A DNA stretch of 64,000 bases from Flaviaestuariibacter flavus (GTDB lineage: Bacteria; Bacteroidota; Bacteroidia; Chitinophagales; Chitinophagaceae), in assembly GCF_004337505.1 (NCBI RefSeq), contig NZ_SJZI01000042.1:480346-544345 (forward strand), given 5' to 3'. Shown here in pieces: positions 42,088 through 51,924 of the stretch; the first letter of the stretch is position 1; every line of letters begins with the position of its first letter. A model generated the notes under the pieces. The model saw nothing but the letters and a program-made list of their open reading frames with translations. It did not search any database and had not been told where the DNA came from. A program made the translations under genes and the position numbers.

Positions 42088-45000
42088 ATGATATCTTCCA
42101 CCTTGACTGCCACCCCGCTGACAAAAAACCGGGGCCGGAACTTTAAAAAAGCGAAGCTGACCCTGTTCACCTTCCTTTTCCTGTTTGCCGCTCTTGCGGC
42201 GGAGGCATCCCACTTCCGCTACGGAAACATCAGCTGGCGCTGGGTCAGCGGACGAACCATAGAATTCAAAGTGTCGCAGGCCTACCGCCGCAGCTACACA
42301 ACCACCTTCACCAATGCGGTGGTGGGCAGCACGGTCAGCGGCATCGGGTCGCTGAACTTTGGCGATAACAGCGCCGGCACCATCAACCTGGTGGTCTCCT
42401 CCGTGAACGTCGCCGAAGACTGGATCTATGGAGAGGCGACCCTGACACATACTTACGCTACGGATGCGACATTCACCGCTTTCTTTTCGGGAAGCGCGCG
42501 CCTGTCGAACCTGCAGAATAACTGGGATCTCGCCTATCGCCAGGAAGTGAAGGTCACCATCGGTGGCGCGGTACTGGGCAATTCGGGTCCGGTTTCGGGC
42601 ATGCCGCCGACGGTGAATGTGCCCCTGAACCGCCAGGCTACGTTCCAGCTGGCAGCCACCGACCCTGATGGCGATGCCCTGACCTACCGCCTTGCCACGT
42701 CGGCCGAAATGGGCGGCACCGGCACCCACACCCGCAACGGAGTAACGACCACCGTTGACCAGACGCCTCCGCCGTCGATGACGGTGAGCCCCGGCGGCCT
42801 GGTTTCGTTCAATACAACCAGCAGCACCGCTGGCATGGCACTGAATAATTTGTACAGCGCCGCTTTTGTGGTGACCGATGCGCGCGGTGCCACGACTATG
42901 ATCGACCTGATGATCCTGATCGTGCAGCCGTCGACGCCTCCCGCTTTCGATTATACCCTCACGCCGGCCTCCGGCACGGTTTACGATGTGCAACCCGGCC
43001 AGACCGTAACGTTTTCTGTCCGGGCCTCCGATGTGGATGCCGGCGACCGTGTTGCATCGCTCACGGCGGTTGGTCTCCCTGCCGGTGTCAGCGTCAGCCC
43101 GGCGCTTCCGGTGAACGGTAATCCCGCTACGGTTTCCTTCTCCTGGACCCCGACGCAGGCGCAGCTGGGCAACCGGGTGATCTCCTTTACCGCACAGGAC
43201 AACACAGGCAACCAGACTACGACGACGGTAACGATCATCGTCAGCATGAACCCCGTATTCAACGTGCCGCCGACGCCGGCCGCCGACTATGGTTTTGTAG
43301 TTGCGCCCGGTACGCTGTTCAGTACGCCCATCCAGGCGCAGGCCCCCGATCCGGCAGTAAACCTGCGGATCGTATCCGCTTCGGTTCCGGCGGGTGCTTC
43401 GTTCAGCCCCGCGCTGCCTTCCACTTCCGGAAACACCAGCACGACCACCCTGAGCTGGACGCCCACGGTTTCGGCCTGGGGCGACCATACCCTTACGTTC
43501 ACCGCCACCGATGCCTTAGGTAAATCGAAGACCCACTCCTTCGACATCCTGGTGAATACAACCCCGGCCTTCACCTCCACGAATCCGAATGCCGTTTCGA
43601 TCTCCGAAAACCAGCCCTTCAGCTATAATGTATCCGTTGCCGACCAGGATATTGCTGCCGGCGACGTCGTAAATCTCGTTGCCCTCGGCATGCCTTCCTG
43701 GCTGACCTTTACGCAAACGGGCCCGCTCACCGGTGTGTTCAGCGGAACCCCCGGCGCCGGAAGTGCTGGTGTTGAAAATATTTCGATCATCGCCGAAGAC
43801 GTGCACCACCACGACCACGAGGAAGTACGCCAGGACTTTACGATCACCGTAAATGCCTGCACGTTTACCACCGCCGTTACACCTGCAAGCGCTTCCATCT
43901 GCGCCGGTAAATCAGTGACCCTGACCGCGCCCGCCGCCGATTCGTATTCCTGGAGCACCGGGGAGACGACGGCCTCCATCACGGTATCGCCGCTCAGCGC
44001 CACCACTTATACGGTGACGGCTACCAGCGGCTATTGCACGGCAACGGCGGGCGCGACTGTGAACGTCAATCCCCTGCCGGTTGTAGCTGCTTCCAGCAAC
44101 AGCCCGGTAAATGCCGGTTCGACGATCAACCTCAGCGCAAGCGGTGCCAACACTTATATCTGGAATGGCCCTGCAGCTTTCATCGCCAACGGAGCCGTTG
44201 TTTCCGTTCCGAACGCGCAACCTGTCAACGGAGGTCTGTATACAGTTACCGGCACGACCACGCAGGGTTGTTCGGCCACCGCGAGCGCCAGCGTCGCTGT
44301 TAACCCCGCAGCCGGCGCACTGAAATTCAATGGACGCTGGATCAACGTGAACACGACCCTGGGCAACTTCGGCACCAGCGACTTTACCATCGACTTTGCC
44401 ATCCGCACCACCCAGGCTTCAGGAACTTACCTGATGGGCAAGCGCAGCATCTGCGACGGCCAGAATTTCTGGAATATCGGGATGACCAGCAACGGTAAGA
44501 TCAATATTGAATTCGACGATCCGTCGAACGGAGAATACTTCGGGCTGAATGGAATCAAGTCGGTGAATAACGGCCAGTGGCATACCGTGGCGGTTACCCG
44601 CCAGGGCAGTGTCTATTCGATCTATGTCGACGGGCTTTTAGACAACAGCATCACCCGCAGCGTCAACGCCAATTATACCAACCCCTATACGCTTCAGATC
44701 GGAAATAATATCTGCATCAACCAGAATGGAAGCATCCGTTTTGTAGGTGACCTGGATGAAATCCGCTTCTGGAACCGGGGACTTTGTCTGGACGAGCTCA
44801 ACACCTATCGCAGCAAGGAGCTCGCGTTCACTTCGGGCAACGGGCTGGTTGCCGACTATAAATTAAATCAAGGATTCATCGGCGCCGACAACTCCGGCAT
44901 CCTCACCGTCATTGATGCAACAGGTCAGAACAATGGCACACTTACGGGTGCCGCCACCTGGATTGATGGCTATGCCAGCGGTATCGCCGGAACCTATGTA

Positions 45001-48000
45001 GCCCCTGTTGCTACGGCAACCGCCGCTACTGCCACTACATTCTGCCAGGGCGGATCCGTTGTACTCAGCGCAGCGCCTGCTACCGGGGTCACTTTCCAAT
45101 GGTACAGGAATGGTGCTGCCATCAACGGGGCTACCGCCGCTACCTATTCGGCCATTGCGTCGGGCAGCTATTCGGTAGTTACCTCCAGCACCGGTTTGTG
45201 TAAGGCAACTTCCAACAGTATTGCTGTTGTTGTCAATGCCATGCCGGTTGTCACCGCCTCGTCTTCCGCAGCTTCCATCTGCGCGGGCGGGTCTGCCACG
45301 ATCACCGCTTCAGGCGCTTCCACCTATTCGTGGAGCAATGGCGCTACGGGCGCCGTCCTTACGGTGAGTGCACCCGGTACCTATACCGTTACCGGCACCA
45401 GCAATGGTTGCTCGGTCACTTCAGCCCCCGTTGTCATTACGCAAAACAGCGCGCCGTCTATCAACGGTGTGAACGTATACCTCCAGGGCTCCACAGCCGC
45501 CGATGCGTGTACCGCGATCATCAACTATCCCGTAACGGTGTCTGGTACACCCGCACCGGTTGTTACCTACACATTTACCGGTGCCACCAATGCTACCGGC
45601 AACGGCACGGGCAGCGGCGCCGCATTCAGCAAGGGCGTGACGCATGTGAAGATCACCGCGGTCAACGGTTGCGGCGCGCCGAGCGCTGAGTTCGACGTGA
45701 CCGTAGTGGACGATGTGCGCCCCACCGCCGTCTGCAAGCCCGCGACCCTGGTGCTGGATGCATCCGGGCAAGCAGCGCTCAATGCGGCCATGATCGACAA
45801 CGGATCTTCCGACAACTGCGGTCCTGTGACCGTATCCATTTCGCGCGAAGGCACCATCTGCGGTACGGCCGCCGAGAACGGCACCATTACCCTGCGTGCA
45901 CCCGCCGGTACGGTCATCGATCGTATCGACTTCGCTTCTTACGGTACACCCAATGGCAGCTGCGGCAACTTTACGCAAGGCGGCTGTCATGCATTCAATA
46001 GTAAATCTGTTGTAGAGAGCCTCGCACTCGGCCGCAACACCGCTACCATCAGCGCCACCAACGGCGTGTTTGGTGATCCCTGCGGCGGCACCGTAAAACG
46101 CCTCTATATTCAGGCACACTACAGCAGCGCCACCGGCAATGCCACCAATTTCGATTGCAATAACATCGGTAACAACGAAGTGATCCTGACCGTGACCGAT
46201 GCCGCCGGAAATGTCAGCACCTGCACCGCTAACGTAACCGTAATGGACAACAGCGCACCGGTGCCGAACATCGCTTCCCTTCCGGTGCTTAACGGCCAGT
46301 GCTCGGTTACCGCAACGGCGCCCACCGCCACCGACAACTGCTCGGGTATGGTGACTGCCACCACTACCGATCCGGTTTCTTATTCGCAGCAAGGCACCTA
46401 CACCATCAACTGGGTGTACCGCGATGCCAGCGGCAACACAACCCCGCAGGCGCAGCAGGTGGTGGTGAAAGACATCACGGCTCCTGTAGCCAATGTAGCG
46501 GTACTTCCGGTTGTTACCGCCGAGTGCGCCACGACGGTTGCCGCACCGACTGCCACCGACAACTGCCGCGGAACGATCGTAGCCACAACAACCGACCCGA
46601 CCACCTATTCGGCACAAGGCACCTATGTAATCAACTGGGTGTATAACGACGGAAACGGCAACAGCAGCACGCAGCAGCAGACCGTGATCATCAAGGACGT
46701 GACTGCTCCTGTGTTCACGGGTGTGACCAGCACGGGCAATGTACCGGCAGCTGTACTGGCCAATGTGCCGGAGGCAAATCAGTACAACCTGGTGTATGCG
46801 CTCGATATCCCCGCCGACGCTGCCTGGAGCAACAGCACTGCTGTGCCTTATGCGATCAACAACGCAGCCGCACTTGCCGGCCAGCCCTTTGCACGTGTTG
46901 CCTACTACATGCAGCTTGACAACAAGTGGGTTTGGGTATCGATGGACAAGTTTACCGGCAACGTTGCGCAGACGGGTATCCCGTCTGTAGGTAATACCTT
47001 CTTCCAACAGCGAGTGACCAATATGAACGTGTTCGCCAGCGCCAATGCCGGCGTGACTACGGGCACGGGTATCAGCACCGGTAACATCGAGTTCTGGAAT
47101 AATTGCTATGGTACTACAAACGGGCTTGGACTCCCGGGTGCAAACAGCGTCAAGTATGATTTCGACGACCTGCGCACCGCAACTTCTCCGAGCTGCTATG
47201 GTTCCTTCCAGGTGCACAACTATGCGATCGGGCAAACACTGTTTGCCTACAACCGCTGGGCTGCCGGCGGTGCCGACGACCTCGGCATCGGAAACAACAC
47301 CGGGAGCAGTGGTCACCCCGACTGGACCTATCAATACAATGCCGCCACTTACGGGACGCGTAAACTTTACGTTTTCATTTCCGCCGGCAGCAGCAATGAT
47401 ATCAGCACTACTACGGATGCTAACAGCTGCTCCGCCAACGTGGCCGTAAGTGCGCCCACGGCTACCGACAATTGCGGCGCCGCCACCGTTGCCGGAGTGC
47501 GCAGCGACAACCAGGCGCTCAGCGCGGTTTACCCGAAAGGCCTGACCACGATCACCTGGACCGCTACCGATGCCGTAGGCAACCGCAGCACCACCATGCA
47601 GACCGTGACCGTTAGCGACAAGACCGCACCGGTTCCGACCGTGGCTACGCTGCCCGTACTCAACGGACAGTGCTCGGTAACTGCCATTGCACCCACTGCA
47701 TCCGATAATTGTTCGGGCGTGGTAACGGCTACTACAGTCAACCCGACCACTTATTCCCAGCAGGGTACCTATTCCATCCGCTGGACCTATACCGACGCGG
47801 ACGGCAACAACTCCTTCCAGGACCAGACCGTGATCGTGAAAGACGTAACGGCACCGGTACTGGTTGGTGTTCCTGCCAATACCACAGTTGAGTGCGATGC
47901 GGTGCCCGTTCCGGCAACCGTTACTGCAACCGACAACTGCAGCGCCGGTGCGGTCACCTTCAGCGAGGTGCGCACCAACGGCAACTGCCCGTCGGATTAC

Positions 48001-51000
48001 AAACTGACCCGCACCTGGCGTGTGACGGATATCGGTAATAATACCACTACCGCTACCCAGGTGATCACCGTACAGGATACCCAAGCCCCCAGCCTTACCG
48101 TGAGTGATGTGAACACCGTAAGCGATGCCGGCCAGTGCGGCGCCATCGTGATGATGACCGCCAAAGCCACCGACAACTGCGGCATGGCTACGATCTCCTG
48201 GAGCCGGAACCCCGGTACCTTCTTCCCGGTAGGTGAGACGGTGGTAACTGTAACCGCAACCGACGCCTGCGGCAACCAGACGGTGAAGACCATCACCGTG
48301 ACGGTAGCGGACAAGGACGCGCCGGTTGTGCGCACGCGCAACAGCAGCATTCAGCTGGATGCGGCAGGTGTTGCCACGATCGCGGAGGCGGCTGTTGACA
48401 ACGGATCTTCCGACAACTGCGCCATTGCTTCCGTGGAGCTTAACAAGACTTCTTTCGACTGCTCGAATGTTGGGCCGAACACGGTGACGCTTACAGTAAC
48501 CGATATTCATGGCAACGTGAGCAGCGCAACAGCTGTTGTCACCGTTGAAGACAAAGTAGCACCTGTGATCACCTGCCCGGCCAGCCTCACGCTGAATTGC
48601 CAGGATGATCATTCTGTTGCGGCCACCGGCCTGGCGACGGCCACCGATGCCTGCGGCGTAGCTTCTATAACTTATGCAGATGCCAGCACGCAGAGCGCCG
48701 ATGTCAGCAACGCGGCTCATTACAACTACACCATCACCCGCACCTGGACGGCCGTTGACAACCATGGCAACAGCAGCTCCTGTGTACAGGTGATCACGGT
48801 GCAGGATATCACCGCGCCGGTAGTAGTGACCGCTGTCCAAAGCCTCGACCGCACGGAAGAGTGCTCGGATGCAGCGGCAATCGCTGCGGCCCTGGCACTG
48901 GCGCCTGCCGCCACGGACAATTGCGCGCCCGTTGAAATGCACCTCGTGAGCGACGTGACCACTGCGGCCTGCGGCAGCACCTACACCCGCGTACGGACGT
49001 GGAACTTCACCGACGTCAGTGGCAATACCAGCGAGACGTTTGTGCAGACAATTACAGTTCGCGACACCCAGGCCCCTTCGCTTGATGTAACCAATGTCAC
49101 CATCACCAACGATGCCGGCCATTGCGGTGCAATCGTTGGCTTTGCTGCCCTCGCTTCCGACAACTGCGGCTCGCCCTCGGTCGTGTACAGCCAGAACCCC
49201 GGTACCTACTTCGCAGTAGGCACTACCACGGTGACTGCCACCGCTACGGATGCCTGCGGCAACACTACGGTGAAGACATTCACCGTAACGGTTAACGATA
49301 CTGAAGTGCCGGTTGTTCGCACACAGAACCTGACTATCCAGCTGGATGCATCGGGTGCTGCTTCGATCACCGCGGCACAGGCAGATAACGGCTCTACAGA
49401 CAACTGCGCCATCGCAACGAAGGAGGTCAGCAAGACTGCCTTCGATTGCTCCAACGTGGGTGCGAATACAGTTACGCTTACTGTAACCGACATCCATGGC
49501 AATGTGAACACGGCCACCGTCTTGATCACGGTTGAAGACAAAGTAGCGCCGGTAATTACCTGCCCTGCTGCTGTCACGCTGAATTGCCAGGATGATAACA
49601 GCTCCGCCGCAACCGGTGTGGCTACTGCTACTGACGCTTGTGGTGTCGCTTCCATTACCAGCAGCGACGTCAGCAGCCAGTCGGCCGACATCAACAGCGC
49701 AGCCCACTACAACTACACCATCACCCGCACCTGGGCTGCGGTAGACAACCACGGCAACCAGAGCCAGTGTGTACAGCTGATCACCGTACAGGACGTTACC
49801 GTTCCGGTGATTACCACGGTGACCAGTGACCTCGACCGCACCGTTGAGTGCTCGGATGCCAACGCGATCGCAGCGGCCCTGACCCTTGCTCCGGCTGCTA
49901 CCGACAATTGCGCGCCGGTAAGCATCCACCTGGTAAGCGACGTAACAACCGCCAATTGCGGCACGACTTACACCCGCGTTCGCCAGTGGAATTTCACAGA
50001 TCCCAGCAACAACACTTCCGTTCTGTTCACGCAGACGGTGAAAGTGGTCGACCGCACGGCTCCCGTGGTAACTGTCAATGCCGGTGCCATCGAGCATTGC
50101 TTCGACTCTACTTCTACGAGCTACCCGGTTCCGTCGCTCGCCGCAACTGATAATTGCAATGCTGTTTCGTACAGCTATGTAGTGAAAGGTGCCAATGGAG
50201 CTGTAGTGCGCTCGGGTGCCGGCAGCAATGCTTCGGGTGTGTTCCCGGTTGGTAACAACAGCATCTATTGGACCGTTACCGATGCCTGTGGCAACAGCAC
50301 GCCTGCCCTTACCACAGTGCGTATCAATGCGCCGATCACGGCAGCCTTCTCTTCGTTCACCGCTCTTGGTGGTGGTGCCAATACGATCTATATGAGCAGC
50401 TACGCGCCTGCCGCTTCGGCGCCGATCAAGATCACGGCAGCCGGTGGCACTGCTCCTTACACGTACGCCTGGACGATCCAGGGCGGCGCAGCAGCTACCT
50501 TTACGGTGAATGCCGATCGTTCCTCGATCACGGCCAGCGCGGTTGGCCAAGGTACTGTCGTTATCGCCTGCGTGGTTACCGATGCCAAAGGTTGCCAGGC
50601 CATCTTCCGCAAGACCATCACGGTTATTGATGTTCGCTGCGGCAACAAGGGCGAGAAGGTTATGGTTTGCCAGAACACCGGCTCTGCCAAGAACCCCTGG
50701 GTACAGATCTGCATTGCTCCTGAAGCAGTGGCTACGCACCTGAACAAGGGCTCTTACCTGGGCGCCTGCACCGGCTCTGCGGTTACCCGCACCATCAACG
50801 GCCAGCAGCCCGAGGTGGAAGCCATGGCAGACGCTTCGGTGGTGGCTTATCCCAACCCGAGCCGCGGTATCGTTAACCTGCGCATCGCCGGCATCACCGG
50901 CAACGTGCAGCTCGCAGTCGTAGACAGCCGCGGCAACACCGTTGCCCGCCGTGCCGCTACCGTCAGCAGCAGGCAGGAGAACGTACAGCTCGACCTGCAA

Positions 51001-51081
51001 ACGGTCGCCGCCGGTTTCTACACGATCCGGGTGAGCAACGGCACGAAGGTGCTGAACGCGCGCGTCGTTATCGCACGATAA
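42088..51081 (+). CDS. Giant multidomain cell-surface adhesin-like protein with T9SS sorting domain (2,997 aa)
   Basis: Start ATG 42088 gives a long signal peptide ending near AALAAEA (~41). Regions in order: SHFRYGNISWRWVSG-type N-terminal domain (~42-300); cadherin/He_PIG-like Ig repeats (~300-590); Ig-like domains with CAGKSVTLTA and CAGGSATITAS motifs; a LamG-like domain (~741-925, FTIDFAIRTTQASGTYLMGK); a SUEL-type galactose/rhamnose-lectin-like domain (~1256-1347); HYR-type repeats with ATDNC; an insert (~1541-1771) like a domain found with sialate O-acetylesterases; two near-identical 329-residue blocks (1997-2654); a PKD-like region; a Cys-rich linker (KVMVCQNTGS ... ICIAPEAVATHL); and a type A T9SS domain (VVAYPNPSRGIVNLRI). 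It likely mediates attachment or gliding, by analogy with SprB-like proteins. No adjacent partner gene. Confidence 0.93.
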   Translation: MISSTLTATPLTKNRGRNFKKAKLTLFTFLFLFAALAAEASHFRYGNISWRWVSGRTIEFKVSQAYRRSYTTTFTNAVVGSTVSGIGSLNFGDNSAGTINLVVSSVNVAEDWIYGEATLTHTYATDATFTAFFSGSARLSNLQNNWDLAYRQEVKVTIGGAVLGNSGPVSGMPPTVNVPLNRQATFQLAATDPDGDALTYRLATSAEMGGTGTHTRNGVTTTVDQTPPPSMTVSPGGLVSFNTTSSTAGMALNNLYSAAFVVTDARGATTMIDLMILIVQPSTPPAFDYTLTPASGTVYDVQPGQTVTFSVRASDVDAGDRVASLTAVGLPAGVSVSPALPVNGNPATVSFSWTPTQAQLGNRVISFTAQDNTGNQTTTTVTIIVSMNPVFNVPPTPAADYGFVVAPGTLFSTPIQAQAPDPAVNLRIVSASVPAGASFSPALPSTSGNTSTTTLSWTPTVSAWGDHTLTFTATDALGKSKTHSFDILVNTTPAFTSTNPNAVSISENQPFSYNVSVADQDIAAGDVVNLVALGMPSWLTFTQTGPLTGVFSGTPGAGSAGVENISIIAEDVHHHDHEEVRQDFTITVNACTFTTAVTPASASICAGKSVTLTAPAADSYSWSTGETTASITVSPLSATTYTVTATSGYCTATAGATVNVNPLPVVAASSNSPVNAGSTINLSASGANTYIWNGPAAFIANGAVVSVPNAQPVNGGLYTVTGTTTQGCSATASASVAVNPAAGALKFNGRWINVNTTLGNFGTSDFTIDFAIRTTQASGTYLMGKRSICDGQNFWNIGMTSNGKINIEFDDPSNGEYFGLNGIKSVNNGQWHTVAVTRQGSVYSIYVDGLLDNSITRSVNANYTNPYTLQIGNNICINQNGSIRFVGDLDEIRFWNRGLCLDELNTYRSKELAFTSGNGLVADYKLNQGFIGADNSGILTVIDATGQNNGTLTGAATWIDGYASGIAGTYVAPVATATAATATTFCQGGSVVLSAAPATGVTFQWYRNGAAINGATAATYSAIASGSYSVVTSSTGLCKATSNSIAVVVNAMPVVTASSSAASICAGGSATITASGASTYSWSNGATGAVLTVSAPGTYTVTGTSNGCSVTSAPVVITQNSAPSINGVNVYLQGSTAADACTAIINYPVTVSGTPAPVVTYTFTGATNATGNGTGSGAAFSKGVTHVKITAVNGCGAPSAEFDVTVVDDVRPTAVCKPATLVLDASGQAALNAAMIDNGSSDNCGPVTVSISREGTICGTAAENGTITLRAPAGTVIDRIDFASYGTPNGSCGNFTQGGCHAFNSKSVVESLALGRNTATISATNGVFGDPCGGTVKRLYIQAHYSSATGNATNFDCNNIGNNEVILTVTDAAGNVSTCTANVTVMDNSAPVPNIASLPVLNGQCSVTATAPTATDNCSGMVTATTTDPVSYSQQGTYTINWVYRDASGNTTPQAQQVVVKDITAPVANVAVLPVVTAECATTVAAPTATDNCRGTIVATTTDPTTYSAQGTYVINWVYNDGNGNSSTQQQTVIIKDVTAPVFTGVTSTGNVPAAVLANVPEANQYNLVYALDIPADAAWSNSTAVPYAINNAAALAGQPFARVAYYMQLDNKWVWVSMDKFTGNVAQTGIPSVGNTFFQQRVTNMNVFASANAGVTTGTGISTGNIEFWNNCYGTTNGLGLPGANSVKYDFDDLRTATSPSCYGSFQVHNYAIGQTLFAYNRWAAGGADDLGIGNNTGSSGHPDWTYQYNAATYGTRKLYVFISAGSSNDISTTTDANSCSANVAVSAPTATDNCGAATVAGVRSDNQALSAVYPKGLTTITWTATDAVGNRSTTMQTVTVSDKTAPVPTVATLPVLNGQCSVTAIAPTASDNCSGVVTATTVNPTTYSQQGTYSIRWTYTDADGNNSFQDQTVIVKDVTAPVLVGVPANTTVECDAVPVPATVTATDNCSAGAVTFSEVRTNGNCPSDYKLTRTWRVTDIGNNTTTATQVITVQDTQAPSLTVSDVNTVSDAGQCGAIVMMTAKATDNCGMATISWSRNPGTFFPVGETVVTVTATDACGNQTVKTITVTVADKDAPVVRTRNSSIQLDAAGVATIAEAAVDNGSSDNCAIASVELNKTSFDCSNVGPNTVTLTVTDIHGNVSSATAVVTVEDKVAPVITCPASLTLNCQDDHSVAATGLATATDACGVASITYADASTQSADVSNAAHYNYTITRTWTAVDNHGNSSSCVQVITVQDITAPVVVTAVQSLDRTEECSDAAAIAAALALAPAATDNCAPVEMHLVSDVTTAACGSTYTRVRTWNFTDVSGNTSETFVQTITVRDTQAPSLDVTNVTITNDAGHCGAIVGFAALASDNCGSPSVVYSQNPGTYFAVGTTTVTATATDACGNTTVKTFTVTVNDTEVPVVRTQNLTIQLDASGAASITAAQADNGSTDNCAIATKEVSKTAFDCSNVGANTVTLTVTDIHGNVNTATVLITVEDKVAPVITCPAAVTLNCQDDNSSAATGVATATDACGVASITSSDVSSQSADINSAAHYNYTITRTWAAVDNHGNQSQCVQLITVQDVTVPVITTVTSDLDRTVECSDANAIAAALTLAPAATDNCAPVSIHLVSDVTTANCGTTYTRVRQWNFTDPSNNTSVLFTQTVKVVDRTAPVVTVNAGAIEHCFDSTSTSYPVPSLAATDNCNAVSYSYVVKGANGAVVRSGAGSNASGVFPVGNNSIYWTVTDACGNSTPALTTVRINAPITAAFSSFTALGGGANTIYMSSYAPAASAPIKITAAGGTAPYTYAWTIQGGAAATFTVNADRSSITASAVGQGTVVIACVVTDAKGCQAIFRKTITVIDVRCGNKGEKVMVCQNTGSAKNPWVQICIAPEAVATHLNKGSYLGACTGSAVTRTINGQQPEVEAMADASVVAYPNPSRGIVNLRIAGITGNVQLAVVDSRGNTVARRAATVSSRQENVQLDLQTVAAGFYTIRVSNGTKVLNARVVIAR
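48076..50049 (+). repeat. Two tandem 987-bp coding repeats in the giant adhesin
   Basis: Blocks 48076-49062 and 49063-50049 have exactly the same length (329 codons). Each starts with an Asp codon of a DxxAP motif and contains DAGxCGAIV, TDIHGNV, VEDKVAPVITCPA, TLNCQDD, AHYNYTITRTW and LVSDVTTAxCGxTYTRVR. The next motif (DRTAP) begins at 50050. By eye about 80-85% nucleotide identity over sampled stretches. Confidence 0.88.
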
Positions 51082-51099
51082 TTTTGTCGGGATGAATAG

Positions 51100-51127
51100 A
51101 AAAGGCCCCTCTCGCAAGGGGCCTTTT
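51100..51127. terminator. Bidirectional intrinsic terminator, adhesin / GGGP synthase
   Basis: 11-bp stem (51100-51110 with 51117-51127, AAAAGGCCCCT core) with T run; lies between convergent genes. Confidence 0.9.
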
Positions 51128-51171
51128 TATTTGGTTAATTCAATTGATGCGGGAGGAATCAGGAAGCTGGT

Positions 51172-51924
51172 TCAGGCTACGGTAACGCCATGGATGGCGT
51201 TGGCGATCTCCTGGATGATGGACGGGTCTTTTTCGATGGCGTTGCCTACCACCACCACGTCGGCGCCTGCCCTGCAGGCTGCGTGCGCGGCTTCGGCATC
51301 GCGGATGCCGCCGCCGACGATAACGGGTACTTCCACCTGCCCGCTTACGGCGCGGATCATATCGCTGCTTACGGGGCGGCGGGCGCCCGAGCCGGCATCG
51401 AGGTAAATGAGTTTCATCCCCAGCATTTCTCCCGCCAGGGCGGTGCAGAGTGCGATATCAGCTTTGTCGTGCGGGATCGGTGCCGCATTGGAGATATAAG
51501 ATACCGTGGTGGGGGCACCGCCGTCGATGACACAATAGCCCGTAGGCATGATCTCGAGGCCGCTCTTCTTAACGAAAGGAGCGGAGATGACGTGTTGCCC
51601 GATGAGCAGCTCGGGGTTGCGGCCCGAAATGAGGGAGAGATACAGCAGCGCGTCGGCATGACGGCTCAGCTGCGACGGTGAGCCCGGGAAGAGGATCACC
51701 GGCTTGCGGGTGCGCGCCTTGATCTGGAGCACGCAGTTATCGAGGTTGTCGGTCACTACCAGTGAGCCGCCCACGAAATAAAGGTCAACACCCGCGGCCT
51801 CGGCAAGGCCCATCAGCTCGTCGAGCGAGGCGGGCGTTACCTTGTCCGGGTCGATCAGCAGCGCGAAGGCCTTTGCTCCCCTGTTCTTCTTTTCCTGTAA
51901 TGACTCGTAAACAAGACCCTGCAT
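51172..51924 (-). CDS. Geranylgeranylglyceryl/heptaprenylglyceryl phosphate synthase-like enzyme (PcrB/GGGPS family)
   Basis: A 250-residue TIM-barrel prenyltransferase that joins a polyprenyl diphosphate to glycerol-1-phosphate by an ether bond. Family signatures: FALLIDPDKVTPASLDEL (~19-36), DLYFVGGSLVVTDN (~47-60), PVILFPGSPSQLSRHADALLYLSLISGRNP (~75-104), MKLIYLDAGSGARRPVS (~175-191) and the phosphate loop VPVIVGGGIRDAEAA (~205-219). Archaea make lipids with it; Firmicutes PcrB and a Bacteroidota group are known bacterial members. The size and the LISGRNPELLIGQHV segment place it with the Bacteroidota group. The biological product here is unknown. A CATTTTTG (7/8) -7 box lies ~45 bp upstream on the minus strand. 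Confidence 0.93.
   Translation of the reverse strand: MQGLVYESLQEKKNRGAKAFALLIDPDKVTPASLDELMGLAEAAGVDLYFVGGSLVVTDNLDNCVLQIKARTRKPVILFPGSPSQLSRHADALLYLSLISGRNPELLIGQHVISAPFVKKSGLEIMPTGYCVIDGGAPTTVSYISNAAPIPHDKADIALCTALAGEMLGMKLIYLDAGSGARRPVSSDMIRAVSGQVEVPVIVGGGIRDAEAAHAACRAGADVVVVGNAIEKDPSIIQEIANAIHGVTVA

Noticed and set aside
45421..51117. Very long reverse-strand open frame (about 1,900 codons) opposite the giant adhesin
   Set aside because: Low-complexity composition with no domain, and it lies fully antisense to a gene with clear domains; a GC-rich codon-bias shadow.
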